NCBI GenBank assembly: GCA_964423645.1
Contig: CAYRFE010000027.1
Coordinates: 1-45,710, forward strand
Length of the DNA: 45,710 nucleotides
Source of the DNA: CAYRFE01 sp964423645 [NCBI: uncultured bacterium]
GTDB taxonomy: Bacteria > Macinerneyibacteriota > Macinerneyibacteria > Macinerneyibacteriales
Direction of reading: 5' to 3'
Below are positions 9,276 to 18,929 of the stretch, piece by piece. Each line of letters starts with the position of its first letter. Within the stretch, counting starts at the first letter, position 1. A program made the position numbers and the translations under genes. Under the pieces are notes generated by a model, which made no database searches, had not been told where the DNA came from, and saw only the letters and a program-made list of their open reading frames with translations.

Positions 9276-9917
9276 ATGACAAAAAAGGATGCACATATTG
9301 AGGAGTCAACTTCGGTTGAACATGCCGAGGATGTCGCCGCAGTGCAGAATAAAAAGAAGAATAAAGAGAACGACAAAAAGCACGGTGACGCCAAAAAGAG
9401 TGATGCGTTGAATGCGCGTATCGAAGAGCTTGAAGCCGAAAAGAAGAACTATCAGGATAAACTTGCGCGTGTTATGGCTGATTTCGACAATTTTCGTCGT
9501 CGCAATGAAGAGGATCGCAGTCGGTTTATCAAACAGGCGGGAGAAAAATTACTGCTCGAGATAATTCCTGTCCTTGACGATCTGACACGTGCGCTTGATG
9601 CATGTGCAGTCAATGAACATACCACAGTGCTTCTCAACGGATTGCGTCTTGTAGAAAAAAAGTTGAATGATGTATTAACGGTCAATGGTGTCAAACCCAT
9701 TGAAGCACTTCACAAACCATTTGATCCCCAGTATCATGATGCACTGACGATGATTGAGAACGGCGATCATGAACATGAGGAACAGGTTGTCCAGGAGTAT
9801 AGAAAAGGATATATGTTGTTTGAAAAAGTGTTGCGACCTGCTCAGGTCGTGGTATCTAAAAAACAAGAAGATGAAAAAGAAGAAAAGAAAATAAAGGAGG
9901 ATGATCAGAATGGGTAA
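9276..9917 (+). CDS. grpE: Nucleotide exchange factor GrpE
   Basis: This 213-residue protein starts at ATG 9276 after GAGGAGG. It has a Lys/Glu-rich charged N-terminus, then a long coiled coil (residues ~45-100, with [13 protein letters not shown]) and the GrpE beta domain ([20 protein letters not shown]...[18 protein letters not shown]). It dimerises and drives ADP release from DnaK. The last 8 bases overlap the dnaK start, so the two are translationally coupled; the dnaK ribosome site (AAAGGAGG, 9893-9900) lies in the 3' end of grpE. Confidence 0.96.
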   Translation: MTKKDAHIEESTSVEHAEDVAAVQNKKKNKENDKKHGDAKKSDALNARIEELEAEKKNYQDKLARVMADFDNFRRRNEEDRSRFIKQAGEKLLLEIIPVLDDLTRALDACAVNEHTTVLLNGLRLVEKKLNDVLTVNGVKPIEALHKPFDPQYHDALTMIENGDHEHEEQVVQEYRKGYMLFEKVLRPAQVVVSKKQEDEKEEKKIKEDDQNG

Positions 9918-11823
9918 AATAATCGGTATAGATCTCGGGACTACCAACTCTGTTGTCGCAGTAATGGAAGGCGGCGAACCGAAAGTTATCGTGAATTCAG
10001 ACGGAGGTCGTTTGACACCGTCAATAGTAGGTTTTAAAAAAGACGGCGAGCGCCTTGTCGGTGAACTTGCAAAACGTCAGTCGGTCACGAATCCTGAAAA
10101 TACCGTGTACTCGATCAAGCGTTTTATGGGGCGTTTTACATCGGAAGTAAAAGAAGAAATGACCATGGTTCCGTATAAAATAAAAGCAGGTTCCAATGAT
10201 GGCGTAAATGTGGAAATAATGGGAAAAGATTATACCCCTCCGGAAATCTCCGCAATGGTATTACGCAAACTCAAAGAAGATGCGGAACGCTATTTGGGTG
10301 AGACCGTCACTGAAGCGATCATTACCGTACCGGCATATTTCAACGATCGTCAGCGTCAGGCTACCAAGGATGCAGGGAAGATAGCAGGTCTTGAAGTAAA
10401 ACGTATCATCAACGAGCCGACTGCCGCGGCACTTGCTTACGGCTTGCAGACCGGGCATTCACATAAGATCGCCGTGTACGACCTGGGCGGCGGTACCTTC
10501 GACGTGTCGATATTGGAACTCGGCGACGGCGTGTTGGAAGTGTTGTCCACCAACGGTAATACGCATTTGGGCGGCGACAATTTTGATCACATTTTGATCG
10601 ATCATTTTGCCAATGAATTCCAAAAACAGGAAGGCATCGATCTTCGCAAAGATAAAATGGCATTACAGCGTTTACGTGAGGCGGCTGAAAAAGCAAAAAA
10701 AGAGCTTTCAACAGTGACCTCTACCAATATCAACCTTCCGTTCATCACTGCTGATGCAAACGGACCGAAACATTTAACATTGGATATTACCCGTGCGGAT
10801 TTTGAGCGCATGATCTATGATCTGGTTGAAGGCACCTTCAAGCCGTGCCAGAGCGCATTGAACGATGCGAAATTGACCAAATCCGATATTCATGAGGTTG
10901 TACTCATTGGCGGTTCGACACGTATTCCTTTGGTACAGCAAAAAGTGAAAGACTTCTTCGGCAGAGACCCGTATATGAGCGTGAATCCCGATGAAGCAGT
11001 GGCGATCGGGGCCGCAGTACAGGCAGGTATCATGTCCGGCGAAGGCGATTTGAAAGATATGGTTCTTTTGGATGTTACGCCGTTATCACTCGGGCTTGAA
11101 ACCCTCGGCGGTGTCATGACACGTATTATCGAGCGCAACACCACTATCCCGACACGTAAAACACAGATTTTCACCACCGCCGCAGATAATCAGCCGGGTG
11201 TTGAGGTGCACATTCTTCAGGGCGAGCGTCAAATGGCAACCGATAACATGACACTCGGGCGTTTCGAATTGTCCGGGATTCCTCCCGCACCGCGCGGTGT
11301 GCCACAGGTTGAAGTCACCTTTGACATCGATGCGAACGGTATTCTCAATGTTACTGCAAAAGATCTCGCGACCAATAAGGTGCAGAATATTGTCATCAAA
11401 TCATCTTCGGGTTTGGGTGATGCCGATATTGATAAAATGGTGAAAGAAGCAGAGAAATTTGCCGAAGACGATAAAAAGAAAAAAGATGCAATCGAAGCTC
11501 GTAACAATGCCGACAGTATGGTATACAATACCGAAAAAGCGTTGAAAGATTACGGTGAAAAATTGAGTGATGCAGACCGTGCCGCTGTTGAAGAAAAAAT
11601 TAAGGCACTTAAAGAAGTTATGGCCGGAGAAGACACCGAGACCATCAATAAACGAATTGAAGAACTTCGCGAAGCATCATTCAAATTGGCGGAAGAAATG
11701 TATAAGAATACTAATCCGGAAGCGAATGCGAATGGCGATGCCGGAGCACAACAACCTCAGCAACCACAAGATGAAAAAAAGCAGGATGAGAATGTCACGG
11801 AGGCAGATTTTAAAGAAGTATAA
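9910..11823 (+). CDS. dnaK: Chaperone DnaK (Hsp70)
   Basis: The protein has 637 residues, normal for the family. ATG 9910 is chosen over the in-frame ATG 9901 because AAAGGAGG at 9893-9900 gives 9-base spacing and the protein then begins [14 protein letters not shown]. Hallmarks include the phosphate-1 loop (GIDLGTTNS), [12 protein letters not shown], the [12 protein letters not shown] loop, the [10 protein letters not shown] adenosine site, and the substrate domain after the [14 protein letters not shown] linker. The C-terminus is Asn/Gln-rich and ends EADFKEV. It acts in ATP-dependent folding with DnaJ and GrpE. dnaJ begins 10 bases downstream. Confidence 0.98.
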   Translation: MGKIIGIDLGTTNSVVAVMEGGEPKVIVNSDGGRLTPSIVGFKKDGERLVGELAKRQSVTNPENTVYSIKRFMGRFTSEVKEEMTMVPYKIKAGSNDGVNVEIMGKDYTPPEISAMVLRKLKEDAERYLGETVTEAIITVPAYFNDRQRQATKDAGKIAGLEVKRIINEPTAAALAYGLQTGHSHKIAVYDLGGGTFDVSILELGDGVLEVLSTNGNTHLGGDNFDHILIDHFANEFQKQEGIDLRKDKMALQRLREAAEKAKKELSTVTSTNINLPFITADANGPKHLTLDITRADFERMIYDLVEGTFKPCQSALNDAKLTKSDIHEVVLIGGSTRIPLVQQKVKDFFGRDPYMSVNPDEAVAIGAAVQAGIMSGEGDLKDMVLLDVTPLSLGLETLGGVMTRIIERNTTIPTRKTQIFTTAADNQPGVEVHILQGERQMATDNMTLGRFELSGIPPAPRGVPQVEVTFDIDANGILNVTAKDLATNKVQNIVIKSSSGLGDADIDKMVKEAEKFAEDDKKKKDAIEARNNADSMVYNTEKALKDYGEKLSDADRAAVEEKIKALKEVMAGEDTETINKRIEELREASFKLAEEMYKNTNPEANANGDAGAQQPQQPQDEKKQDENVTEADFKEV

Positions 11824-11833
11824 GGAATAAATT

Positions 11834-12907
11834 ATGGCAAAAAGAGATTACTACGAAATTCTAGAGATAGGCCGTGATGCCTCTCCCGAAGAGATAAAAA
11901 AAGCATACAGAAAATTGGCGATCAAATTTCACCCGGACAAAAATCCGGGTGATAAAACTGCTGAAGAGAAATTCAAAGAACTGACCGAAGCATACCAAGT
12001 GCTGAGTGATGCATCCAAACGCCAACAATATGACAAATTCGGGCATGAAGGATTCCAACAAGGCGGATTCGGACAGGGCGGGTATGATTTCTCCGGATCA
12101 GGATTCGATATCGGCGATATCTTTGGTGATATTTTCGGTGATTTTTTCGGCTCATCACGAGGCAGAAGCGGCGGTAGATCTCGCGGAGAACGCGGAAGTG
12201 ATCTCAGGTATGAAGTGACCATTGATTTTAAAGAAGCGGTATTTGGTATTAAAAAACGTATCTCTTTTACGAAACTTGATGAATGCACCACGTGTCACGG
12301 CTCCGGTGCCGAGGGCGGTTCACAGCCTGAAGTATGCGGCGAATGTCACGGCAGCGGTCAAGTACGGGTAAGCCAGGGCTTCTTTGTGATGTCCCGACCG
12401 TGTCCGAAATGCGGTGGTTCAGGGCAGATCATAAAAAACAAATGTAAATCGTGCGGCGGAAAAGGTCGCGTCAAACGTGAAAAAACCGTTGAAGTGACAA
12501 TTCCCGCAGGTGTTGATAACGGCTCGATACTCAAGCTACGCGGAGAAGGTGAGTTTGGCGTTCGCGGCGGGCCTTCGGGGGATTTGTATGTAGAGATAGC
12601 GGTACGTCCGGATCCGTTGTTTAAACGTGAAGGCTTGGATGTTATTTCCGATATTCATATCTCATATCCCGATGCGGTATTGGGCACAAACGTGACGGTT
12701 ACGACGTTAACGGGGCAGGCTGAATTGTCTGTACCGTCGGGAACTGAAAGCGGCAAAGTTTTTCGTATGCGCGGTAAAGGAATTCGCGACGTGCATGGCT
12801 ATGAGACAGGTGATCAACTCGTACGCATTACTGTGGATATTCCCAAAAAGATTTCTCGCAAAACAAAAGATTTGCTTCATGAACTTCAGAAAGAATTGAA
12901 ATCATAA
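11834..12907 (+). CDS. dnaJ: Chaperone DnaJ (Hsp40, type I)
   Basis: This 357-residue protein has all type I parts. The J domain (residues ~5-70) carries HPD at 33-35. A Gly/Phe-rich segment (~75-120) follows, then four zinc-binding CxxCxGxG repeats ([32 protein letters not shown]), two beta client-binding domains and a C-terminal dimer segment. It stimulates DnaK ATPase and delivers unfolded clients. It is the last gene of the hrcA-grpE-dnaK-dnaJ operon. A perfect palindrome follows at 12919-12941. Confidence 0.98.
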   Translation: MAKRDYYEILEIGRDASPEEIKKAYRKLAIKFHPDKNPGDKTAEEKFKELTEAYQVLSDASKRQQYDKFGHEGFQQGGFGQGGYDFSGSGFDIGDIFGDIFGDFFGSSRGRSGGRSRGERGSDLRYEVTIDFKEAVFGIKKRISFTKLDECTTCHGSGAEGGSQPEVCGECHGSGQVRVSQGFFVMSRPCPKCGGSGQIIKNKCKSCGGKGRVKREKTVEVTIPAGVDNGSILKLRGEGEFGVRGGPSGDLYVEIAVRPDPLFKREGLDVISDIHISYPDAVLGTNVTVTTLTGQAELSVPSGTESGKVFRMRGKGIRDVHGYETGDQLVRITVDIPKKISRKTKDLLHELQKELKS

Positions 12908-12918
12908 ATTGTGCCGTA

Positions 12919-12941
12919 GAGACGGGTTTCAAACCCGTCTC
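12919..12941. repeat. Palindromic repeat, possible dnaJ transcript end
   Basis: GAGACGGGTTT and AAACCCGTCTC are perfect 11-base arms around a single C. It belongs to the same GTAGAGAC...GTCT palindrome family as 4853, 15518, 18210 and 28039. There is no T-run, so terminator function is uncertain. Confidence 0.7.
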
Positions 12942-13160
12942 AATAATTAATCTCAATGGGTCAAATACCCCAAAGCTTACATCGGCTTTACTATTGTAGT
13001 TTTGTAGGGTGTGGGAACTTCGTCCCCATACTCCTTTTGAGAGAAAAAAAAATTTGATAACTTTGAATTTTGCAACGGTCTAGAAATAACCAACTCACTT
13101 AAACAACTCACGCATGCGATTACACAGGGGTAAGATACAAGATGTCTATAATTACAAAAA
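12942..13160. other. Gene-free stretch with degenerate repeats
   Basis: It contains a diverged copy of the TCAAATTCCCCGAAGCTT element (at ~12960) and a diverged copy of the GTGGGGACTTCGTCCCCA palindrome (~13010). No reading frame of note is present. Confidence 0.6.
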
Positions 13161-13166
13161 TAATAC

Positions 13167-13195
13167 TTGACAAAACAATAATTATAGCGTATGTT
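13167..13195 (+). promoter_or_regulatory. Promoter of the 13291 gene (shared cassette)
   Basis: TTGACA (13167-13172), a 17-base spacer and TATGTT (13190-13195). The surrounding AATAATACTTGACAAAACAA is nearly identical to the promoter of the structured RNA at 24799-24820 and similar to that of addA at 29286. The ~95-base leader contains a hairpin GTGAGTT/AACTCAC at 13241-13259. Confidence 0.65.
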
Positions 13196-13290
13196 TGATT
13201 CAGACGACGATCTATCGAACGGCGTTTTCGGGGTAAAGGTGTGAGTTGTCGAAACTCACGATAGTCCTTAAAGTGAAAGGTGGGGAGATC

Positions 13291-14124
13291 ATGCTTTATA
13301 AAACCAACGTACTGCGGGATGCTTTTAACGCCATGTATCGCTCTTTAAAGACGGTCACGTATGAAAATACGTATCGAACACCTTCTCGTCGTCATATCGC
13401 CGTGTCTAATCAGATACATTCGATGACCGGGGGGCGAATATTTTTCCCGACTGCGCAAAGAAAAGAAGTTTATGCCGAAAAGATTGTTTTGTTTCTTTTG
13501 CTGAGTACCAATTTCTCGAAAGACCTTTACCGAGATGTTGTCGAACAAATGTATTCCGTGTTTGTGCAGAAAAGTTTGAAACTTCCTGCGCCACCCGATG
13601 TGGAATTGGTTATGTGGGACGGAGAGGACATACTCAACATATTTAAGATGTGTCGTTGGATGGATAAAGATTATTTCATAGAAAGCATACTTGCGCGGAT
13701 CGATACACAGTGTGAGTCTAAGGAACCGGTCGAGGTCACGCTTGCCGATTATATCGCAAATGATCTGATCAAAGTGAAAAATGTGGTGCGCCGCCATACC
13801 ATCACGCCGATCGCAGGCTGGGAGCTGATCGATAATACTGTTTTTTATCCTGCTAATATTTTCGCAAAAGAACAATGGCGTGATGCTGACGCCGAATCGT
13901 TGCGTTGTGTATTTGTTATTGAATCCGACTTGATACATGTTGTTGCAAAGCTACAGCCTTTATTCAATGCTATTCGCGGAATCAATATAGATATTGTACA
14001 TCTTCCGATCAGTGCCGTAGATCGTGAGGCGTTCCGGAAGATATATTCTGATTATGCGATGAAACAAAAACTCGAAGGGTTGAAGCATCCGGTAAGGATC
14101 AGATGTATCGGCGATAATCTGTAA
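13291..14124 (+). CDS. Hypothetical protein (277 aa)
   Basis: ATG 13291 follows a good AGGTGGGGAG ribosome site; an in-frame TTG at 13246 sits inside a leader hairpin and is unlikely. The protein is soluble and mixed alpha/beta, without signal peptide or membrane segment. Readable features are a helical segment (EKIVLFLLLSTNFSKDLYRD), a mid region ELVMWDGEDILNIFKM and a basic C-terminus. I do not recognise the family. It stands alone with its own promoter, whose sequence is shared with the ncRNA at 24841 and addA. Confidence 0.75.
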   Translation: MLYKTNVLRDAFNAMYRSLKTVTYENTYRTPSRRHIAVSNQIHSMTGGRIFFPTAQRKEVYAEKIVLFLLLSTNFSKDLYRDVVEQMYSVFVQKSLKLPAPPDVELVMWDGEDILNIFKMCRWMDKDYFIESILARIDTQCESKEPVEVTLADYIANDLIKVKNVVRRHTITPIAGWELIDNTVFYPANIFAKEQWRDADAESLRCVFVIESDLIHVVAKLQPLFNAIRGINIDIVHLPISAVDREAFRKIYSDYAMKQKLEGLKHPVRIRCIGDNL

Positions 14125-14385
14125 AAACAGCCATGAGTTGATATTGTTTCTTTAAGCGTATAAGAGATTATGAAGAAACATAGTCTTCTGTGGCGGTTGT
14201 TGAAAGAAAGTAAGGCGATACCTATGCAAAGCTACTGTATTTTTGATTTTTGCACTCCCCACGTCCCTTTTTCAAGAACTAAGAAAAAGGGGAAAATTTG
14301 AATTTTGCAAAGGCTTTATTATGGTAATAACGAAGGAAAAATGCGGCATGAGTAGCGGTGTAACCTTAAACAGAAGGAGATGAGC
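14125..14385. other. Intergenic stretch with hairpin
   Basis: A CCCTTTTTC / GAAAAAGGG hairpin lies at about 14270-14294 and is the only visible structure. It may end transcription of the 13291 gene, but lacks a clean T-run on the plus strand. Confidence 0.4.
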
Positions 14386-15021
14386 ATGGGATGGTTTGTT
14401 TTTGTTTTTTTTGTGCTAATGATTTTAGGGTTGATTAATCCGAAAGCAGGGGGATTTTGGATGTTTTTCTTTAAGGAAAAAAAGCGCTTAAAAGTATTCG
14501 GTTTAAATTTTTCAGCATTTATTATTTTCATAATAATGGCAGCGGCTATGAGCGAGACGGATACAACAAAATCAACGACTGCTCAAGTTGAGGAAAATTC
14601 TCAGCCTCAAATAAAGATCGGAACACCGTTTCAGACGAATAAATTTGAGATTACGATCTTGTCAGTGAATGAGCGGCGAACGGTCGGGGGCGAATTTTTT
14701 GCTTCAACGGCAAGTGAAGGTGCGCTGTATGTGGTAGTGAAATATAAATACAAGAATATCACCAAGAAACCGATATCGGCATTTTCTACGCCGACGCTGT
14801 ATCTTCGCGATGCTTCGGATGTCAGATATTCAGGTGATACGGGAGCGGCATCTTCGTATGCGACGGAAGGAAATAATAATGAGAAGATCATAAGCGAGTT
14901 AAACCCCGGCATAACATCAACATCGGCAGAAGTTTTTGAAGTGTCTCGTGAACTGTGGAAGGCGGCAGGATGGCGATTGATTATAGAAGCTGATAAAGAC
15001 TCGCAAATGGTAATTAAGTGA
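14386..15021 (+). CDS. Membrane-anchored DUF4352-like protein
   Basis: The protein has 211 residues. ATG 14386 is preferred over ATG 14380 because AGAAGGA (14372-14378) would be too close to the latter. Two hydrophobic segments occur in the first ~60 residues (WFVFVFFVLMILGLI and FSAFIIFIIMAAAM). A linker and a ~130-residue C-terminal domain (KIGTPFQTNKFEITILSVNE...YVVVKYKYKNITKKPI...YLRDASDVRYS) match the immunoglobulin-like DUF4352 pattern. It probably exposes this domain outside the inner membrane. Its role is unknown. Long repeats follow it downstream. Confidence 0.75.
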   Translation: MGWFVFVFFVLMILGLINPKAGGFWMFFFKEKKRLKVFGLNFSAFIIFIIMAAAMSETDTTKSTTAQVEENSQPQIKIGTPFQTNKFEITILSVNERRTVGGEFFASTASEGALYVVVKYKYKNITKKPISAFSTPTLYLRDASDVRYSGDTGAASSYATEGNNNEKIISELNPGITSTSAEVFEVSRELWKAAGWRLIIEADKDSQMVIK

Positions 15022-15094
15022 TACCCGGCGATTGCGTTGCGGGATAGCTTCAAACGATTGTAATTTCTCTTCTTGAGCTTTGCAAAACTATCAC
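15022..15094. other. Spacer before the direct repeat
   Basis: No gene or clear signal is seen; the sequence leads directly into the long composite repeat. Confidence 0.5.
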
Positions 15095-15700
15095 TTTTTA
15101 ACTTTGTGCCCACCCCAAACCCCTCCCGTGAAAATCGGGAGGGGCTTACGTGTCATCTCGAACCTACTGCGTGAGAGATCTCAGTTTGATTTCATGGCAG
15201 ACAAGATACTATTGAACTGAGATTTTCTCCTCATGAATACATACATCGAAATGACACAACTCAGGGTGATATTGAATCGCACCCTACGAGAACATCATAA
15301 TCCTTTAACGCGTACTACCCCGTCATCCTTCGGATGCCACCCCTTCAGTGTGAAGTGGAATTAAATCTGTGAATGAAAGAACACAGCCTTAAAAAATCAG
15401 CGTGAAGAAAAAATATAATTTAGCTCCCCCTCGCGATTACGCGTTTCCCTCTCTTTGCAAAAAAGAGGGGGAAGGGAAAACGGCGTTAAAAATCGACGTT
15501 AAATAATACCTGTGTAGAGACGTAGCATGCTACGTCTTTACGGAAAATATTTAGGTGTCATTATCGGGCTTGACCCGATAATCCAGATGCTTTCAAAGTA
15601 TTCCTGGATTCCCGTTGGAATGTATCCTCGTGAAAACGGGGACGGGAATGACACTTACTACATTTTTGTGGCAAGACAAAAAGTAAGGCAGGATTTCATA
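15095..15700. repeat. ~600-bp composite direct repeat, left copy (flanks ankyrin gene)
   Basis: Aligned with 17751-18390 in the same orientation, it is near identical over most of its length. In order it holds TTTGTGCCCACCCCAAACCC plus the CCCTCCCG/CGGGAGGG hairpin, a GTCATCTCGAACC block, a CACAGCCTTAAAAAATCAGC block, the palindrome AGACGTAGCATGCTACGTCT (15518-15537), and a GTCATTATCGGGCTTGACCC block with partner GGGACGGGAATGACAC. The 61-codon frame at 15527-15712 is repeat sequence, not a gene. Confidence 0.85.
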
Positions 15701-15862
15701 AAACCCCGGTAAGGGACAAGCCCTTCCCCTACGGTCTTCACACCCATTTTTAGGAAAAAAATACTTTGGAAATTTTGAATTTCACAAAGGTCTTGGATAG
15801 TATGAATTTTGAAACAGTCTCAACGTATAAATATTGTGATGGTGGTTCCTGTTCGTGTACGG

Positions 15863-17578
15863 TCAATCTTCAAAGCTCGCAATAAGCTCAAGCGATGCCG
15901 TGTAATGACATTTTTCTGCTTTTTTTATAAACCGGTCGCGTACTGAAAACTCTGTATCATCCCATCTGCCGGTGTGTAAAAGAAACGCGATCAACGATTC
16001 GCCACATCGTGACGCTGAAGATGAACAGCCGACACGCGTAAGACTGTGAATGAGCATTTTCACGGACACAATACCTGATTCGAGGAGGACGGCGCACATC
16101 GGCGGGTTGATGAATTCTGTCTGTACGATATAGTTCATGTGTTTGTTCCATTTTGCGCCGTATCCGATCAATAAGCGGGCCATAGCGCAGTTGCCGTCAT
16201 TTACGGCTTCAGCGAGAGCTGTGGTATGAAATGCAGAACATGCATTGACATCGGCACCGCTTTGTATGAGTCTTTCGGCAATGATGAAATTATTGGATTT
16301 TGCCGCTGTGATCAACGGTGTGCCGCTGTATTCATTTACCGGATCAAATAGCTTTGAGTGATCAAAATCGGCCGGTACGAGAGCCATAAGACGATCGATA
16401 AGCGTATCACTGCCTGAGCCGATCGCACAACACAGGCAGTATGCCATAAGCCACGGGTCCGGCTTGTTGTTGTCAAGTATCAGATCGAACATGCGGTCAT
16501 TGCCGTCTTTGCATGCGGTGAGCAGTAATGATCGATATAAAAACCATGTACTGCTCCACGGTTGGGGTATCACCGTTTTGAGCCGCTCGATATACCGCAG
16601 ATCGGCCTGAGCCGCAGCAATGAACGCAAAGCGCCACAGGTCTTCAGGGTTGCAGTCGTTACGTATTGCTATGGTCAGCACGGTATCGGCAAATTCGTGA
16701 TTACCGCTATTCACTGCTGATCTATAGGCGGACTCATGATCGATTTTGTCGAACGGGTGTAATGTGCAAAGACGGATAAAAAGATCACGTTTATCCAATA
16801 TTCCCAGGAGACCGCAGAGATACGTCATACAATAAGGTTCCTCGTTCGAAAGAAGGATAGAAAGGGCCTTTTCGTTGCGTTCGCGATCATCTGAGCAGAC
16901 GATATCAAGAAGGGCGCTTGTGATCGGATCATATGAAGTGCGTGCGATGAATGAGCCGTGACTGAGCGCACGTATCAGTTGCAGGTCGCAAAATGATTTG
17001 ATGAATTTATATGTACCGCGGCTTTCTTGACCTTCTACGGCCCACACAAGCGCCGTGCGACCTGTGTCGTCAACGACCGGCAGATATGCTCCGTGCGATA
17101 GGAGTAACATGGCAGCGTCGTATGAAGAACTTTTAACGGCTGCGATAAGCGGCGTGCTGCCGTCGCTGAATCGGTAATTGACATCGATCCCTGATTCAAG
17201 GAAAAGCCGCGCAAGAGGAAGGTATGACATGCCGTTTTTTATAATGCTGTCTCGATGTTCTTCGGTCAGTATGGCAAAAAAGCCCCGTTTGAAAAATAAG
17301 CGCACGGCAAACAGGCGCGGACGTGAGAACAGGGCGTTGCAGAGGATATGATGCAGGATATCTGAGGTAAGTGATGCCGCAATACGCCTGTCTCGCAGGA
17401 GATCGCTGAGCATGCCGTGGTAATTGAGGCGGATCGCCGTTTCTATAATATGCTCCCCGGAAGGGCTTATGAGCGAGTGGTCTGCACCGAAACTTTTGAG
17501 CAGCTCGGTAACTGCATGCCTGTCGTTGGCATGAACGGCGCAGCACAGCGAATAACGAGTGGGGCGAGAATGCGGCAT
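15863..17578 (-). CDS. Ankyrin-repeat protein (571 aa)
   Basis: ATG at 17578 is preceded on the minus strand by AGGAGG, 5 bases away. Ankyrin repeats are clear in at least two blocks: residues ~120-190 (GIDVNYRFSDGSTPLIAAV, AYLPVVDDTGRTALVWAV) and ~420-490 (GTPLITAAKSNNFIIAERLI, ADVNACSAFHTTALAEAV). The regions between are degenerate, repeat-like helices. There is no signal peptide. It is probably a protein-protein interaction scaffold; the partner is unknown. It stands alone between ~600-bp direct repeats, with its own promoter, which suggests a mobile or recently duplicated segment. Confidence 0.88.
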   Translation of the reverse strand: MPHSRPTRYSLCCAVHANDRHAVTELLKSFGADHSLISPSGEHIIETAIRLNYHGMLSDLLRDRRIAASLTSDILHHILCNALFSRPRLFAVRLFFKRGFFAILTEEHRDSIIKNGMSYLPLARLFLESGIDVNYRFSDGSTPLIAAVKSSSYDAAMLLLSHGAYLPVVDDTGRTALVWAVEGQESRGTYKFIKSFCDLQLIRALSHGSFIARTSYDPITSALLDIVCSDDRERNEKALSILLSNEEPYCMTYLCGLLGILDKRDLFIRLCTLHPFDKIDHESAYRSAVNSGNHEFADTVLTIAIRNDCNPEDLWRFAFIAAAQADLRYIERLKTVIPQPWSSTWFLYRSLLLTACKDGNDRMFDLILDNNKPDPWLMAYCLCCAIGSGSDTLIDRLMALVPADFDHSKLFDPVNEYSGTPLITAAKSNNFIIAERLIQSGADVNACSAFHTTALAEAVNDGNCAMARLLIGYGAKWNKHMNYIVQTEFINPPMCAVLLESGIVSVKMLIHSLTRVGCSSSASRCGESLIAFLLHTGRWDDTEFSVRDRFIKKAEKCHYTASLELIASFED

Positions 17579-17617
17579 AGTTCCTCCTGCATGGGTTGAG
17601 TGATCGTGACCGGTATA

Positions 17618-17645
17618 AGTATACGCAGGAGTTCGATTTTGTCAA
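17618..17645 (-). promoter_or_regulatory. Promoter of the ankyrin gene
   Basis: On the minus strand TTGACA (17645-17640) is followed by a 16-base spacer and TATACT (17623-17618), giving a ~35-base leader that includes the AGGAGG site. Confidence 0.65.
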
Positions 17646-17750
17646 TATTAATTGTTTCATAAAAACAATAAAAATGATTTTCAAATTTTTAATGCAAGTA
17701 GGGCACATTTTCGAAGCGTGCGTAGGTTTTGCTTTGATGAGGTTTTTGTA

Positions 17751-18390
17751 TAAGAATGTGCCCACCCTAAACCCCTCACGTGAAAATCGGGAGGGGAATT
17801 GTGTGTGTCATCTCGAACCTACTGCGTGAGAGATCTCAGTTTGATTTCATGGCAGACAAGATACTATTGAACTGAGATTTCTCCTCATGAATACATTCGT
17901 CGAAATGACACAATTCAGGGCGATATAGAATCGCCCCCTACGAGAACATCATAATCCTTTAACGCGTACTACCCCGTCATCCTTCGGATGCCACCCCTTC
18001 AGTGTGAAGTGGAATTAAATCTGTGAATGAAAGAACACAGCCTTAAAAAATCAGCGTGAAGAAAAAATATAATTTAGCTCCCCCTCGCGGTTACGCGTTT
18101 CCCCCATTTTTGAATTTCACCACCCCGTCGCTTCGCGACACCCCTCCTTGCCAGGCGGGGAGTTTTAAAAAACGGCGTTAAAAATCGATGTTAAATAATA
18201 CCTGTGTAGAGACGTAGCATGCTACGTCTTAACGGAAAATATTTTGGTGTCATTATCGGGCTTGACCCGATAATCCAGATGTTTTCAAAGTATTCCTGAA
18301 TTCCCGTTGGAATGTATCCTCGTGAAAACGGGGACGGGAATGACACTTACTACATTTTTGTGGCAAGACAAAAAGTAAGGCAGGATTTTT
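17751..18390. repeat. ~600-bp composite direct repeat, right copy
   Basis: This copy has the same block order as 15095-15700, including the palindrome at 18210-18229. The middle differs: a CACCCCGTCGCTTCGCGACA block replaces the CTCTTTGCAAAAAAGAGGG hairpin. Confidence 0.85.
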
Positions 18391-18880
18391 TTAAAATTGT
18401 GCCCACCCCAAACCCCTCCCGTAATAATCAGGAGGGGCTTAAATTGTTATACAGTGGGGACTTCGTCCCCACACCCCTAATAATAACAAAATTATAATAG
18501 TGAAGCCGAAGCAAGCTTCGGGGAATTTGACCCATTTAGATTAAAAAATATAATTTAGATCCCCCTCGCGGTTACGCGTTTCCCCCTCTTTGCAAAAAAG
18601 AGGGGGAAGGAAAAACGGCATTAAAAAATCAGCGTGCAGCAATTCAAGAACTTTTTCGTTAAAAAACAAATACTGTGTGAGCGTAGCGAGTTTATTTGTT
18701 TTAGAAAAAGTGCGCAGAATTGTAGCTGATTTTTTACAGCCTTGACCTTTTTGTTACTTTTTGTGGCAAGACAAAAAGTAAGGCAGGAGTTTTTTAAAAT
18801 TGTGCCCAGCACAACCCCCTCCCGTGAAAATCGCGGGAGTTCGTTTTTTGAGCATGTCGGTACACTTCTTTGTCTTGACA
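18391..18880. repeat. Further interspersed repeats upstream of the 18930 gene
   Basis: A GTGCCCACCCC hairpin copy lies at ~18400-18440 and a GTGGGGACTTCGTCCCCAC palindrome at ~18455-18475. An inverted copy of the GAAGCTTGCTTCGG element is at ~18495-18535. A partial third copy of the composite block runs from ~18541 to 18845. No gene is credible here. Confidence 0.75.
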
Positions 18881-18894
18881 AGAACATATATTTG

Positions 18895-18923
18895 TTGACA
18901 ATGACGAGGTGCGATACTATACT
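18895..18923 (+). promoter_or_regulatory. Near-consensus promoter driving a leaderless mRNA
   Basis: TTGACA (18895-18900), 17-base spacer, TATACT (18918-18923). The predicted start, 7 bases beyond the -10 box, is the A of ATG 18930, so the transcript would have no 5' leader. Confidence 0.75.
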
Positions 18924-18929
18924 TCGGGC

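Noticed and set aside
13345-13938. 197-codon minus-strand frame opposite the 13291 gene
   Set aside because: It is a shadow of the plus-strand gene, which has a promoter and ribosome site; the shadow has neither.
15527-15712. 61-codon plus-strand frame (and a like frame at 18312-18497)
   Set aside because: Both lie wholly inside copies of the interspersed composite repeat and encode the repeat, without ribosome sites.
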